From assembly GCA_002478885.1 (NCBI GenBank), contig DLKC01000018.1:15291-79290 (forward strand): a stretch of 64,000 bases of DNA. The letters are read 5' to 3'. Under the pieces are notes generated by a model. That model saw only the letters and a list, made by a program, of their open reading frames with translations. It did no database searches and was not told where the DNA came from. The first letter of the stretch is position 1. Every line of letters begins with the position of its first letter. Source of the stretch: Chitinophagaceae bacterium UBA7600 (GTDB lineage Bacteria; Bacteroidota; Bacteroidia; Chitinophagales; Chitinophagaceae). A program made the position numbers and the translations under genes. Of the stretch, positions 18,001 to 26,473 are shown in pieces.

Positions 18001-18746
18001 AAAAATGTTTGTAGTACCAGGAAAAACAACAATTCTATTATCAACAAATGTACTGCGAATTGGTTGGGTTTCGGGAATTTAAAAAGCCGGAAAGCCGTCT
18101 GCAGCAAAGCGCTTATCACAAACCAGCATATAAAATTATAAAGCGGTATTTCGCCAGCTGGCAACCACTTCCAGAAACCGAGCTGCACAGCCGTAGGCTC
18201 CATGATCCAATCAAAAAAAGTAGTGACCATCGCCGCATCCGTAACAAATGCAAACAGCATTACCGCAATGGATGGCCGCATGTCGTTGCCCAGTTTTTTA
18301 AACAACCATTCGTTGAGTACATACACAAGGTTGGCCGCACAATAAACAGCGGTAAACCAGTTAACGCCGATGAGCAGGGGCACATTCAGTAGTTTAGGGC
18401 CAAGCACATCGCCATAAACATATTCGCCAAAGATCCAGCCCTTGTTTACACCAATTATTTCAACAGCAAGGCCCGTGATAAAACAGAGTACGACGAATAA
18501 CCAGAACCAGCTGTTCTTTTGCTCCTGTGTTAATAACAGTAACACGAACATGACTAGCAGCGTAAATGGCGTATAGGAAATGAACCAGTCTTTATACGGC
18601 GTAAGTATCATGCCGATCGCACCCGACACATGAAAAAGCAGTGCAAGGAATAACGCGATGTTGTTTATTTTTTTGACCGTTGGCAATGACTGATGGTTTA
18701 TTTTTTTTGACCCCGGCAATGGAATATAAATTAAGCTCCGTTGCAT
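17997..18746 (-). CDS. cruF: Carotenoid 1',2'-hydratase (CruF, DUF422 family)
   Basis: The 249-residue polytopic membrane protein has seven or eight hydrophobic segments and the family motif EIIGVNKGWIFGEYVYGDVLGPKLLNVPLLIGVNW, in which Glu, Asn and Gly residues are typical of CruF-like DUF422 proteins. CruF adds water to the psi end of gamma-carotene or lycopene, giving the 1'-hydroxy end found in myxol and saproxanthin. Neighbouring crtD, crtZ and crtY support this rather than the C50-type use of the family. The ATG at 18746 lies inside a dispersed repeat copy. Confidence 0.88.
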   Translation of the reverse strand: MQRSLIYIPLPGSKKINHQSLPTVKKINNIALFLALLFHVSGAIGMILTPYKDWFISYTPFTLLVMFVLLLLTQEQKNSWFWLFVVLCFITGLAVEIIGVNKGWIFGEYVYGDVLGPKLLNVPLLIGVNWFTAVYCAANLVYVLNEWLFKKLGNDMRPSIAVMLFAFVTDAAMVTTFFDWIMEPTAVQLGFWKWLPAGEIPLYNFICWFVISALLQTAFRLFKFPKPNQFAVHLLIIELLFFLVLQTFL

Positions 18747-18759
18747 CGCACGCTTGTAC
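18741..18759 (-). repeat. Dispersed repeat family 1, copy e (overlaps the cruF start)
   Basis: TTGCATCGCACGCTTGTAC on the plus strand, differing from the consensus at one position. The cruF ATG is read from within it, so the repeat supplies the first codons or the ribosome approach of cruF. Confidence 0.65.
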
Positions 18760-18790
18760 GCTTTGTTCTGTACGCTGCAACAAAAACCAG

Positions 18791-20284
18791 CTATCTTAAA
18801 ACATCCTTCATATCATCCGCGACTATTTCACTCATGATCTTTGCGCTCTTTAAACACAACGGGATGCCTCCGCCCGGATGCACGCTGCCTCCCGCAAAAT
18901 ACAAACCTTTTACCTGCTTGCTGAAATTCGCCTGGCGCATAAATGCAGCCATCTTTGAGTTGGAACTGGTGCCGTATAATGCCCCCATAAAAGAAGCGGT
19001 TTTATTTTCAATTCCTGCGGGATCAAGTACTTCTTCCACTTCAATCAAAGAATCGATATCAGTACCAAGCAACCGGTTCAATTTGGTAATAATATGTTTT
19101 CTGCAATTACTGATTGTCTCCGGCGTATAATTTTCTGCACCACTGGGGGCATTCACCATAACAAACCAATTCTCCTTTCCAGCCGGGGCCTGCACACCAG
19201 GCTCACACTTGGAAGTGATGTTAATGTAAACAGTCGGATCAGGATAGAGGGTCTTTTTTGTAAAGATGCAATGGAACTCCTCTTCATAGTTGTCGCTGAA
19301 AAATATGTTGTGCAGGTGCAAACCCGGGAATTCCTTTTTAATGCCCCAGTAAAAAACAATGGCACTGCTGCTGCGTTCCTGCTTTAAAATATGTTTGGCT
19401 TTGTGATCATCCTGCAAAAGGAATTTGTAGGTGCCATATACATCCATATTGCTTACGACAATATCGGTCGCCGCGTCCTTCCCGTTTACCGAAACAGAAA
19501 CAACTTTCCCTGCCTCGCAATTGATCCTTTGCACTTTGGAATCAAAGAAAAACTTTGCCCCCTTTTTTAAAGCAAGTGTATACAGGGCATTGGTAATACT
19601 TATCATGCCACCCTTCGGGTAAAAGGTTCCTTCATTGTGCTCGAGGTGAGGAATAAGGCAAAGCATACCGGGTGCCTTGTACGGGTTGCTGCCATTATAA
19701 GTGGCATAACGGTTAAATAACTGTACCGTCTTTTTTTGCTTGAAAGAAGCGCTGTTTACTTCATTCATCGTATTAAAAAGATGTTTCAGTTTCACAGTTG
19801 ACAACGCCTTTGCAATACCTGCCTTTAATAGGGTTACTGGTTTATGAAGTGAGTAATTTAAAAAGATTGTTCCTACATCGTTAAACAACGCCTGCGACTC
19901 TTTTAAATAGCGGTAGACTTTTGCTTCATCTTCCCCCGCTTTCTGTGCAAGCTCCTGGGCAAATGCTGAAGCGTTCGTATAGCCGTTAATAATGGTGCCA
20001 TCCTCGTAAAAATACCGGCAGGCAACAGGCAGCGAATAATAACTGAAATAATCTTTGATATCCTCACCGGCCAGTTCAAAGAGGTCCGCTATATTTTGAG
20101 GCTGCGTGAAAAGGCTTGGGCCCGCATCAAAATGAAAGCCTTCTTTTTCAAAATAACTCAGTTTGCCGCCGGGGTAATCATTCATTTCGTAAACTGTCAC
20201 ATCAAAACCTTTTACGCTAAGCCGTATGGCGGATGCCAGGCCGGCAACGCCACTTCCGATTATAACTGCCCTGGGTTGCTGCAT
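18791..20284 (-). CDS. crtD: CrtD-type 1-hydroxycarotenoid 3,4-desaturase (CrtI paralogue)
   Basis: The 497-residue FAD amine-oxidase-fold enzyme begins with the dinucleotide-binding motif AVIIGSGVAGLASAIRL and has YPGGKLSYFEKEGFHFDAGPSLFT, RYATYNGSNPYKAP, YPKGGMISITNAL and the C-terminal GGSVHPGGGIPLCLKSAK. These are shared with CrtI, but the RYATYNGSNPYKAP form and its place next to cruF fit CrtD, which introduces the 3,4 (3',4') double bond after 1-hydroxylation. The separate crtI next to crtB supports this assignment. It is possible that it acts on a different carotenoid. Confidence 0.85.
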   Translation of the reverse strand: MQQPRAVIIGSGVAGLASAIRLSVKGFDVTVYEMNDYPGGKLSYFEKEGFHFDAGPSLFTQPQNIADLFELAGEDIKDYFSYYSLPVACRYFYEDGTIINGYTNASAFAQELAQKAGEDEAKVYRYLKESQALFNDVGTIFLNYSLHKPVTLLKAGIAKALSTVKLKHLFNTMNEVNSASFKQKKTVQLFNRYATYNGSNPYKAPGMLCLIPHLEHNEGTFYPKGGMISITNALYTLALKKGAKFFFDSKVQRINCEAGKVVSVSVNGKDAATDIVVSNMDVYGTYKFLLQDDHKAKHILKQERSSSAIVFYWGIKKEFPGLHLHNIFFSDNYEEEFHCIFTKKTLYPDPTVYINITSKCEPGVQAPAGKENWFVMVNAPSGAENYTPETISNCRKHIITKLNRLLGTDIDSLIEVEEVLDPAGIENKTASFMGALYGTSSNSKMAAFMRQANFSKQVKGLYFAGGSVHPGGGIPLCLKSAKIMSEIVADDMKDVLR

Positions 20285-20305
20285 AAAAATTGGGAAAAGC
20301 CCAAG

Positions 20306-20836
20306 CTATTTAGAGGTCAATTGTTCAGTAAAACACCATTCTTTAACAAGGGGAAAAGCAATGTGGAACCATACCGTAAAATGATCTTTCTTTAAAGCGA
20401 GTGCGTTTTCAATCTCATCCATTGATTTAAAGCAATAATCCTCCACCTCGTCCGGATCGGGAAATATAAGGCCCTCATATACGCCGGTAAAAACGTGGTC
20501 GAACTCATGCTCTGTAAGACCGTTTTCAAATGAGGCTTTATAAGTGAAATCAAAAGCCTTCTTCAGCACGGTAGTAAAGCCTAATTCTTCCTGCAACCTT
20601 CGCTTTGCCGCAGCATTTTCAGGTTCGCCGGGCCGTGGGTGGCTGCAACAGGCATTCGTCCAGAGGCCGGCGCTATGGTATTTTTTTGCAGCCCTTTTCT
20701 GGAGCAGCATCTCCCCTTTGCTGTTAAAGATGAAAACGCTGATCGCCCGGTGTAACAAGGCCTTTTCATGCGCTTCTATTTTCTCCATAACGCCTATTTG
20801 CTCATCTGTTTCGTTTACTAATACCACTTGTTCCAT
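20306..20836 (-). CDS. idi: Isopentenyl-diphosphate delta-isomerase, type I
   Basis: The 176-residue Nudix-fold enzyme interconverts isopentenyl and dimethylallyl diphosphate, supplying the starter unit for carotenoid synthesis. The catalytic Cys lies in TNACCSHPRPGE, the Nudix-like Glu residues in AAAKRRLQEELGF, and the second metal-site Glu in ENGLTEHEFDHVF. It stops 21 bases before crtD starts and is part of the same minus-strand series. A GGPP synthase gene is not found in the window. Confidence 0.95.
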   Translation of the reverse strand: MEQVVLVNETDEQIGVMEKIEAHEKALLHRAISVFIFNSKGEMLLQKRAAKKYHSAGLWTNACCSHPRPGEPENAAAKRRLQEELGFTTVLKKAFDFTYKASFENGLTEHEFDHVFTGVYEGLIFPDPDEVEDYCFKSMDEIENALALKKDHFTVWFHIAFPLVKEWCFTEQLTSK

Positions 20837-20959
20837 GCGCTAAAAATATGAATTAGGTTTTTGCCGCCGCTTATTTATCTTTTTTCGCAACGCCGGCCGC
20901 ATGCAGGATGCGGGATTAATTATTGTTTCAAAAACCGTGCTTGCTTATCAGAAAGAACA

Positions 20960-20981
20960 AATGCCGGGATCTACCGGCATT
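20960..20981 (-). terminator. Hairpin between crtB and idi (attenuator or weak terminator)
   Basis: AATGCCGG and CCGGCATT form a perfect 8-base stem with a 6-base loop, 29 bases after the crtB stop. The sequence that follows on the minus strand is T-rich but has no clean T run. It may stabilise the crtI-crtB message or partly end it. The 174-base gap here is the longest inside the crt series. Confidence 0.5.
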
Positions 20982-21010
20982 ATACAGCATGATAGCCTCC
21001 CTGCCCGCTT

Positions 21011-21847
21011 TTATAACAAATTGAACTGGCTTCTTAAACCAGCCTTGGCAACAATAAAAAGCTTACCATAGTTTGGTATGCGGATGCGTTCATCAAGTAT
21101 ACGGGCATGATGGGTACGCTTTATTTTATTGAAAAGAGACAGGTAGTATTTATACGCCACGTATACACCAAATTTAGATTTTACAGGCAACATTAGTATG
21201 CCTTTGTAGGCCATCTCAAAATCGTGCTGGATGTCGGCTTCAATTTCCCGCTTCTGGCTTTCAGAAAAATTGGCGAAATCGCAACCGGGAAAATACATGC
21301 GGTGGAGGCCCGTAAAGTCGTCTTTGACATCGCGGAGAAAATTCACCTTCTGAAAGGCTGCCCCGAGGCTTCTTGCAAATGGTTGCAGCTTCCGGTACAA
21401 TACCTCGTCACCTTCGCAGAAAACATACAGGCACATAAGGCCAACCACTTCGGCGCTGCCATATATATAAGCCTCGTAACCCGCAACATCGTACTGCTGC
21501 TGTTGCAGGTCAGATTCCATGCTCCTGAAAAATGCGTCGATAAGATGCCTGTCGATCTTATAATGATTCACGGTTAACTGGAAACTGTGTAGAATGGGGT
21601 TCAGGCTTATACCCTTTTCTATGGCAACATAGGTCTGGCTTTTAAAATCTGCAAGCAAACCTGCCTTATCGTAATCGTGGAAGGAATCCACGATCTCATC
21701 GGCAAAACGGACAAACCCATAGATATGATGGATATGCGGCCGCATACTTTTGTGAAGCAGCTTGATCGCAGATGAAAAGGAAGTGCTGTAGCCTTCTGTG
21801 GTGGTACGGCTGCATTCACTACTGACTTTGTGAAAAATACTGATCAT
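21011..21847 (-). CDS. crtB: Phytoene synthase CrtB
   Basis: The 278-residue enzyme joins two GGPP molecules to phytoene, the first committed carotenoid step. Both Asp-rich Mg-diphosphate motifs are present: DEIVD in VRFADEIVDSF and DVKDD in FLRDVKDDFTGLHRMYFPG. YSTSFSSAIKLL and GSAEVVGLMCL are further squalene/phytoene synthase signatures. ATG 21847 (MISIFHKV) is chosen over the open frame that extends to a TTG at 21910 and into a repeat copy. Confidence 0.96.
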   Translation of the reverse strand: MISIFHKVSSECSRTTTEGYSTSFSSAIKLLHKSMRPHIHHIYGFVRFADEIVDSFHDYDKAGLLADFKSQTYVAIEKGISLNPILHSFQLTVNHYKIDRHLIDAFFRSMESDLQQQQYDVAGYEAYIYGSAEVVGLMCLYVFCEGDEVLYRKLQPFARSLGAAFQKVNFLRDVKDDFTGLHRMYFPGCDFANFSESQKREIEADIQHDFEMAYKGILMLPVKSKFGVYVAYKYYLSLFNKIKRTHHARILDERIRIPNYGKLFIVAKAGLRSQFNLL

Positions 21848-21904
21848 AAAAGTGATATAATTAATGTGCTTATAAACCGGATCCTGCTGAATAAAGCGGC
21901 GAAC

Positions 21905-21923
21905 GTACAAGAGTGCGACGCAA
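21905..21923 (+). repeat. Dispersed repeat family 1, copy f
   Basis: GTACAAGAGTGCGACGCAA, followed by CCAAAGCTTC as at copy d. It lies in the 187-base spacer between crtI and crtB within the crt series; the rest of that spacer shows no gene. Confidence 0.8.
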
Positions 21924-22034
21924 CCAAAGCTTCATATATATTCCGCCGCCCGGGCCACCAATCCAACCGCCACTACCGGAATTTTGATTAACATCAGCAA
22001 AAAAATATTGTTTGAAAAAAAACGCCGCCACCCC

Positions 22035-23522
22035 TTAAAACTGGTACGATTTTATCACCTCTCTTGAAACCACTTCCCCGCTGATAAGACTGGGCGGCAC
22101 ACCCGGGCCGGGTACCGTTAACTGGCCCGTGAAAAACAGGTTTTTGATTTTCTTGCTCCTGCAGGCAGGCTTTAAAATAGCCGTTTGCCAAAGGGTGTTT
22201 GCCAAACCATAAGCGTTACCCTTGAAAGAGTGATACTCGCTCACAAAATCGGAATGGGCAAATGACTTTTTATAAACAATATTTTCCGCTACAGGTTCAC
22301 CAATACGCTGTTCAAAACGCTCCATGATCATGTCAAAATAATAGTTGCGCAACGCTTCGCTGTCATTGGACAGCCCGGTGGCAACAGGGATAAGGAAAAA
22401 AAGATTCTCGCAGCCTTCGGGAGCTACGGTATCATCGCTTACAGAGCTGGCACACACGTAGAATAAAGGATTGGCCGGCCACTGTTTTGTTTCATAGATC
22501 TCCCTGCCGTGAACATCAAAGCTTGTGTCAAAAAAAAGGGAATGATGTTGCAGGTTGGGTAATTTTTTATTTAACCCGACATAATAGATCAGGCAGCCGG
22601 GTGCCATTACTCTTTTATCCCAATAGTCCTCGCTATAGCTTCTGTAGGCCTCGGGAATGAGCGCACTTTCAATATGATGATAATCGGCGCCCCCGATAAC
22701 CACATCGGCACTGAACGTCCGTAGTTCGCCGCTATGCTTCGCAATGATATTTTTCGCCGTATTTTTTTCAATACTGATCTCCTGCACTTCGTGGTCAAAA
22801 CAAAACTGAACACCCAACTCAAGCGCAAGCTGGTGCATGCCGTTAACGATACTGTACATGCCTCCCTCAGGATACCAGGTCCCGCCTTTGATATCTGCAT
22901 AGTTCATAAGACTGTACAATGCCGGTGTCTTTTGAGGGAGTGCACCCAGGAATAAAACGGGGAATCCCAGCAATTGCCTTATCCGTGCATCCTGGAAATA
23001 TTTGGAAACATGCTTGCTTACAGAATTGAAAACATCGAGTTTTAAGATACCGGTAATAAGATCAATATCTAAAAACTCTGAAAGGGACTGGCCTGGCTTA
23101 AAAACCAGTTTGTTGATGCCAACCTCATATTTGTATGCTGCTTCTTTTAAAAACTGATCAAGCCTTGCCCCACTGCCGGGCTCAATGGATTCAAACAGGT
23201 GCTTCAATGCCTCATAATCCGCAGGCACATCCATTGCCTCGTTACCCGGCCAGTATACCCGGTAAGAAGGGTCAAGCCTTTTGAGCTGGTAATAATCCGA
23301 AACCTTTTTGCCAAACGAGTTGAAGAAGTGTTCAAATACATCTGGCATCCAGTACCAGCTTGGGCCCATATCAAAAACAAAACCGTCTGCCGACAGTTGC
23401 CTTGCCCTGCCGCCGGGTGTGTGGTGCTTTTCCAAAACAATTACCTGCCATCCTGCTTTTGCCATAAAACAGGCCGCAGAAAGACCGGAAAAACCACTTC
23501 CTATGATGATTACTTTTTTCAA
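22035..23522 (-). CDS. crtI: Phytoene desaturase CrtI
   Basis: The 495-residue FAD enzyme desaturates phytoene to lycopene. KKVIIIGSGFSGLSAACFMAKAG at the N-terminus is the dinucleotide-binding fold, followed by HTPGGRARQLSADGFVFDMGPSWYWMPDVFE, LFLGALPQKTPALYSLMNYAD, WYPEGGMYSIVNGM and the C-terminal GQLTVPGPGVPPSLISGE typical of bacterial CrtI. The start codon is TTG at 23522, since no ATG is available at the expected position. It begins 32 bases after the sigma-factor stop, so it is likely the second gene of a sigma-crt operon. Confidence 0.95.
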   Translation of the reverse strand: MKKVIIIGSGFSGLSAACFMAKAGWQVIVLEKHHTPGGRARQLSADGFVFDMGPSWYWMPDVFEHFFNSFGKKVSDYYQLKRLDPSYRVYWPGNEAMDVPADYEALKHLFESIEPGSGARLDQFLKEAAYKYEVGINKLVFKPGQSLSEFLDIDLITGILKLDVFNSVSKHVSKYFQDARIRQLLGFPVLFLGALPQKTPALYSLMNYADIKGGTWYPEGGMYSIVNGMHQLALELGVQFCFDHEVQEISIEKNTAKNIIAKHSGELRTFSADVVIGGADYHHIESALIPEAYRSYSEDYWDKRVMAPGCLIYYVGLNKKLPNLQHHSLFFDTSFDVHGREIYETKQWPANPLFYVCASSVSDDTVAPEGCENLFFLIPVATGLSNDSEALRNYYFDMIMERFEQRIGEPVAENIVYKKSFAHSDFVSEYHSFKGNAYGLANTLWQTAILKPACRSKKIKNLFFTGQLTVPGPGVPPSLISGEVVSREVIKSYQF

Positions 23523-23554
23523 GAGAGGTATAAAAAAGAAAATTAAGTTTTTTA

Positions 23555-24058
23555 TCAGTAACGCCCGATATGCGTCTTCAATAATTTCCGCGCAAAGTGT
23601 ATGCGGCTTTTTATAGTGCCAAGCGGCTCGCCAAGCATATCTGCGATCTCATGGTATTTAAATCCATCATAGTATAGCAGGAATGGGTTTTTAAAAATCT
23701 CCGGGAGCTGGAAAATAGCTTCCCGCACTTCCTTTATGTTTAAACCGGCGATTGCATCATTTTTAGCAACGGCCTGGTTATAATTAAGCAGGAAATCCGT
23801 CGACGCGTTGTCAGCCACCACAGTGCCCTGCTTTGCCTTGCGCCTGTAATTATTGATAAAAATATTGCGCATGATGGTGTACAGCCATGCTTTGATATTG
23901 GTACCAACATTATACTTGTCTTTATTAGCCAATGCCCTGTAAAGGGTCTCCTGGAACAGGTCTTTTGCAGTCTCATTGTCCCTCGTAAGCGTAATGGCAA
24001 AAGGCTTTAAAAACTCTGCATTACTCAACAGCATCTGGTCAAATTCTACTGTAGGCAT
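23555..24058 (-). CDS. ECF-type RNA polymerase sigma factor
   Basis: The 167-residue sigma-70-family factor has region 2 (about 8-75; AKDLFQETLYRALANKDKY and KAWLYTIMRNIFINNYRR) and region 4 (about 108-160; IKEVREAIFQLPEIFKNPFLLYYDGFKYHEIADMLGEPLGTIKSRIHFARKLL), with no extra domain. No anti-sigma gene is adjacent. Two inverted repeats precede its start and match one before the MerR-type gene. As first gene of the crt series it probably drives crt transcription, similar in logic to carotenoid control by CarQ in Myxococcus, though unrelated in detail. Confidence 0.93.
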   Translation of the reverse strand: MPTVEFDQMLLSNAEFLKPFAITLTRDNETAKDLFQETLYRALANKDKYNVGTNIKAWLYTIMRNIFINNYRRKAKQGTVVADNASTDFLLNYNQAVAKNDAIAGLNIKEVREAIFQLPEIFKNPFLLYYDGFKYHEIADMLGEPLGTIKSRIHFARKLLKTHIGRY

Positions 24059-24064
24059 AATAAA

Positions 24065-24097
24065 TTGTTTAACTAATTATGGTTCGAAGTTAAACAA
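24065..24097. promoter_or_regulatory. Inverted repeat operator 1 before the sigma factor
   Basis: TTGTTTAAC-N15-GTTAAACAA, perfect 9-base arms, beginning 7 bases before the sigma-factor ATG. It has the same core half-site (TTGTTTAA) as the sites at 24121-24155 and 25220-25254. Confidence 0.7.
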
Positions 24098-24120
24098 ATA
24101 ATAAGGCTACTGCCAAATTT

Positions 24121-24155
24121 TTTGTTTAGTTTTTATTGTTAATTTTTTAAACAAA
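24121..24155. promoter_or_regulatory. Inverted repeat operator 2 before the sigma factor
   Basis: TTTGTTTAG-N17-TTAAACAAA, one mismatch in the arms, lying about 65-95 bases before the sigma start. Same half-site and spacing as the site before the MerR-type gene. The rest of the 24059-24313 spacer is AT-rich and shows no gene. Confidence 0.65.
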
Positions 24156-24313
24156 AACCAGGTACCCATTTCCTTTTTCCAACCTCAAAACAGCTAGTTA
24201 AGATAACACACGGATAGTGTCACAAAAACCCCTTGCAGCAAACAACAGCTTACCGAAAGCCGAAAGCAGGCTTACAATACATTTGTTTTGATGTTGTGAA
24301 TGGGAATGCCCTG

Positions 24314-25192
24314 TTAAAGGCTGGCGATAAACTCCATCACCTCGGCAATGGAGCGCTTCAGGAAGATGTGCTCCTCGGTTTTCTTCTTATAAACCTGTGT
24401 CACCTGGCCGGAAACAACAAGTGCCGCGGAAGGCATCAGCAGTTTGAACTTTGTCAGGAATCGCTCAAAATTAAAATGATTGGATACAGTTGTAAGGTGC
24501 GTATACAGGTAATCGGGCTGCTTTGCCTTTACCACAAAAGCGACATCTTTTAATGGCGTGTCGGCGCCTATATACAGGATCTTTACACCACGGCTTTTAA
24601 AAAGATACCAGGCAAATAACAGGCCCAGCTCATGATGTTCGCCCTCGGGCAAAAAAAGCAACAAAGTCTTGTCGCTCTTGATATGGCTAACGGTTGTCTC
24701 TATCCCAACGACCAGCTTTTGCCTGATGATATTGGAAACCAGGTGCTCTTGCGCCGGGTTAATATGGTTGGTGATCCAAAGAATACCAATGCGCTCAAGA
24801 AACGGGAAAATAATCTGCATAATCGTGCGCTCAATACCCCGCACATGTACATAGCTGTTCAGCACTTCTTCAAATTGCCCAAGCTCCATCTCCATCATAC
24901 ACCTGATCAGCTCATTAATTACCCGCTCCTGCTGCGCCTGCGCATTGGTGAGCGACAGTATTTTTTCCTGTATCTCGCTGTCAGTCATCCTGTCTATATG
25001 CGAAATCTTAAACCCGTATTTGTTCAGCAAAGAAATGTTCAATACCGTCTTTAGCTGGTCATTGCTGTAGTACCGGATGTTTGTATCAGTTCGGTTGGGC
25101 TTTAAAAAAGAGTAGCGCTGCTCCCAGATCCGTATCGTGTGAGCCTTTATACCTGAAAGGTTTTCGAGGTCTTTAATGGTAAACGCATTCAT
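24314..25192 (-). CDS. MerR-family regulator with cobalamin-binding domain (CarH/LitR-like photoreceptor)
   Basis: The 292-residue protein has an N-terminal MerR winged helix (about 1-70; TIKDLENLSGIKAHTIRIWEQRY), a helical B12-cap domain (about 85-165) and a B12-binding Rossmann-like domain (about 172-290). In the cap W139-x9-E149-H150 fits the Wx9EH motif of CarH, and E185-H-H187-E-L-G fits the E-x-H-x-x-G motif whose His is the lower cobalt ligand. CarH binds adenosylcobalamin, represses carotenoid genes in the dark and lets go in light. The gene sits directly upstream of the sigma-crt series, with matching inverted repeats in both promoters. Confidence 0.92.
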   Translation of the reverse strand: MNAFTIKDLENLSGIKAHTIRIWEQRYSFLKPNRTDTNIRYYSNDQLKTVLNISLLNKYGFKISHIDRMTDSEIQEKILSLTNAQAQQERVINELIRCMMEMELGQFEEVLNSYVHVRGIERTIMQIIFPFLERIGILWITNHINPAQEHLVSNIIRQKLVVGIETTVSHIKSDKTLLLFLPEGEHHELGLLFAWYLFKSRGVKILYIGADTPLKDVAFVVKAKQPDYLYTHLTTVSNHFNFERFLTKFKLLMPSAALVVSGQVTQVYKKKTEEHIFLKRSIAEVMEFIASL

Positions 25193-25219
25193 AATAAGGA
25201 ATACAAATCTGCGATTTAT

Positions 25220-25254
25220 TTTGTTTAATATGTTAAAAAGTTTTTTTAAACAAA
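25220..25254. promoter_or_regulatory. Inverted repeat operator before the MerR/B12 regulator
   Basis: TTTGTTTAA-N17-TTAAACAAA with perfect 9-base arms, starting 28 bases before the regulator's ATG. It suggests autoregulation together with control of the sigma-crt promoter. Confidence 0.7.
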
Positions 25255-25370
25255 AGACAATGCCTGTTTTTGGGCATTTCTTAAGCTGTTTTATACCCCA
25301 ACCGTAAACAGAAGCCGGAAATGTCGCTGATACAGTATGGGCCAGGCAACATCAAAAAGCCCGGCTCCTG

Positions 25371-25389
25371 TTGCGTCGCACACTTGTAC
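25371..25389 (-). repeat. Dispersed repeat family 1, copy g
   Basis: TTGCGTCGCACACTTGTAC, an exact consensus copy preceded by AAAGCCCGGCTCC. Together with copy h it forms an inverted pair about 100 bases apart. The 422-base spacer 25193-25614 otherwise holds an operator and a terminator but no gene. Confidence 0.85.
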
Positions 25390-25487
25390 TGCAGAATACA
25401 GGTCAGAAAGTCCGGGGTCCGGAAACAATTTTTAGCTGCGGGAATAGCTTTCGGTCTTTTCCGTCTTTGCTGACTTCCGGGTTAATT

Positions 25488-25506
25488 GCACAAGTGTGCG
25501 ACGCAA
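25488..25506 (+). repeat. Dispersed repeat family 1, copy h
   Basis: GCACAAGTGTGCGACGCAA, the inverted partner of copy g, differing from its reverse complement by a single base. Confidence 0.85.
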
Positions 25507-25536
25507 CAAAGGCCCGCAGGTGATCCGCTGCCGGGC

Positions 25537-25571
25537 AAAAAAAATCCCGCTTAACGCAGGCGCAAGCGGGA
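25537..25571 (-). terminator. Intrinsic terminator after rfbA
   Basis: TCCCGCTT (25545-25552) pairs with AAGCGGGA (25564-25571); on the minus strand the hairpin is followed by a run of eight T. It lies 44 bases after the rfbA stop and probably ends the polysaccharide transcript. Confidence 0.85.
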
Positions 25572-25614
25572 AAAACAAAAGGCCCTGCCATTGCAAAGCC
25601 TTATTTATAATAGT

Positions 25615-26472
25615 TTATTTAATACGCATAATATAATCGCCATAACCGCTTTTTGCATACAGTTTGGCGAGCTTCATTAACTGGGGGCGATCGATAAAAC
25701 CCATGCGGTAGGCGATCTCTTCTATGCAACCGATCTTGTGCCCCTGCCGCTTTTCAATAACCCGCACAAATTCACTGGCATCGCTCAACGATTCAAAAGT
25801 GCCTGTATCCAGCCATGCGGTACCACGGTTCATCAGGCCTACCTGTAACTTTTGTCGCTCGAGGTATACGCGGTTTACATCCGTGATCTCGTATTCGCCA
25901 CGTGCAGAGGGTGCTATATTTTTGGCGATCTCTACCACATCATTGTCGTAAAAGTATAAACCCGGTACCGCGTAATTTGATTTGGGGTGCTTTGGCTTCT
26001 CCTCGATTGACAAAGCCTTGAAATGCTCGTCAAACTCAACCACGCCATACCTTTCGGGATCATTGACCTCGTAAGCAAAAATGGCAGCGCCCTCAACATC
26101 ATTGAAAGATTGCACCAGCTTGCTGAAACCGGCGCCGTAAAAAATATTGTCGCCAAGTATCAACGCTACCTTATCGTCGCCGATAAATGATTCGCCGATC
26201 ACAAACGCCTGGGCAAGCCCGTTGGGTTTTTCCTGCACCGCGTAAGAAATATGGCACCCGAGGTCGCTTCCGTTGTCAAGGAGCTTCCGGAATTGTGCCG
26301 AGTCATCGGGAGTTGTGATGATTAGGATGTCTTTGATTCCGGCAAGCATCAAAACAGATAGTGGGTAATAGATCATGGGTTTGTCGTACACGGGCATGAT
26401 CTGTTTACTGATGGCTTTTGTTATGGGATAAAGCCTTGTGCCGGATCCTCCGGCGAGTATGATTCCTTTCAT
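25615..26472 (-). CDS. rfbA: Glucose-1-phosphate thymidylyltransferase
   Basis: The 285-residue enzyme makes dTDP-glucose from dTTP and glucose-1-phosphate. The nucleotide-binding signature [37 protein letters not shown] opens the protein, with [16 protein letters not shown] and [13 protein letters not shown] motifs later; length is normal for RmlA. The start is one base after the rfbC stop region, so both are tightly linked. With rfbB and rfbC it leads to dTDP-4-keto-rhamnose, but no rfbD is seen in the window. Confidence 0.97.
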   Translation of the reverse strand: MKGIILAGGSGTRLYPITKAISKQIMPVYDKPMIYYPLSVLMLAGIKDILIITTPDDSAQFRKLLDNGSDLGCHISYAVQEKPNGLAQAFVIGESFIGDDKVALILGDNIFYGAGFSKLVQSFNDVEGAAIFAYEVNDPERYGVVEFDEHFKALSIEEKPKHPKSNYAVPGLYFYDNDVVEIAKNIAPSARGEYEITDVNRVYLERQKLQVGLMNRGTAWLDTGTFESLSDASEFVRVIEKRQGHKIGCIEEIAYRMGFIDRPQLMKLAKLYAKSGYGDYIMRIK

Positions 26473-26473
26473 G

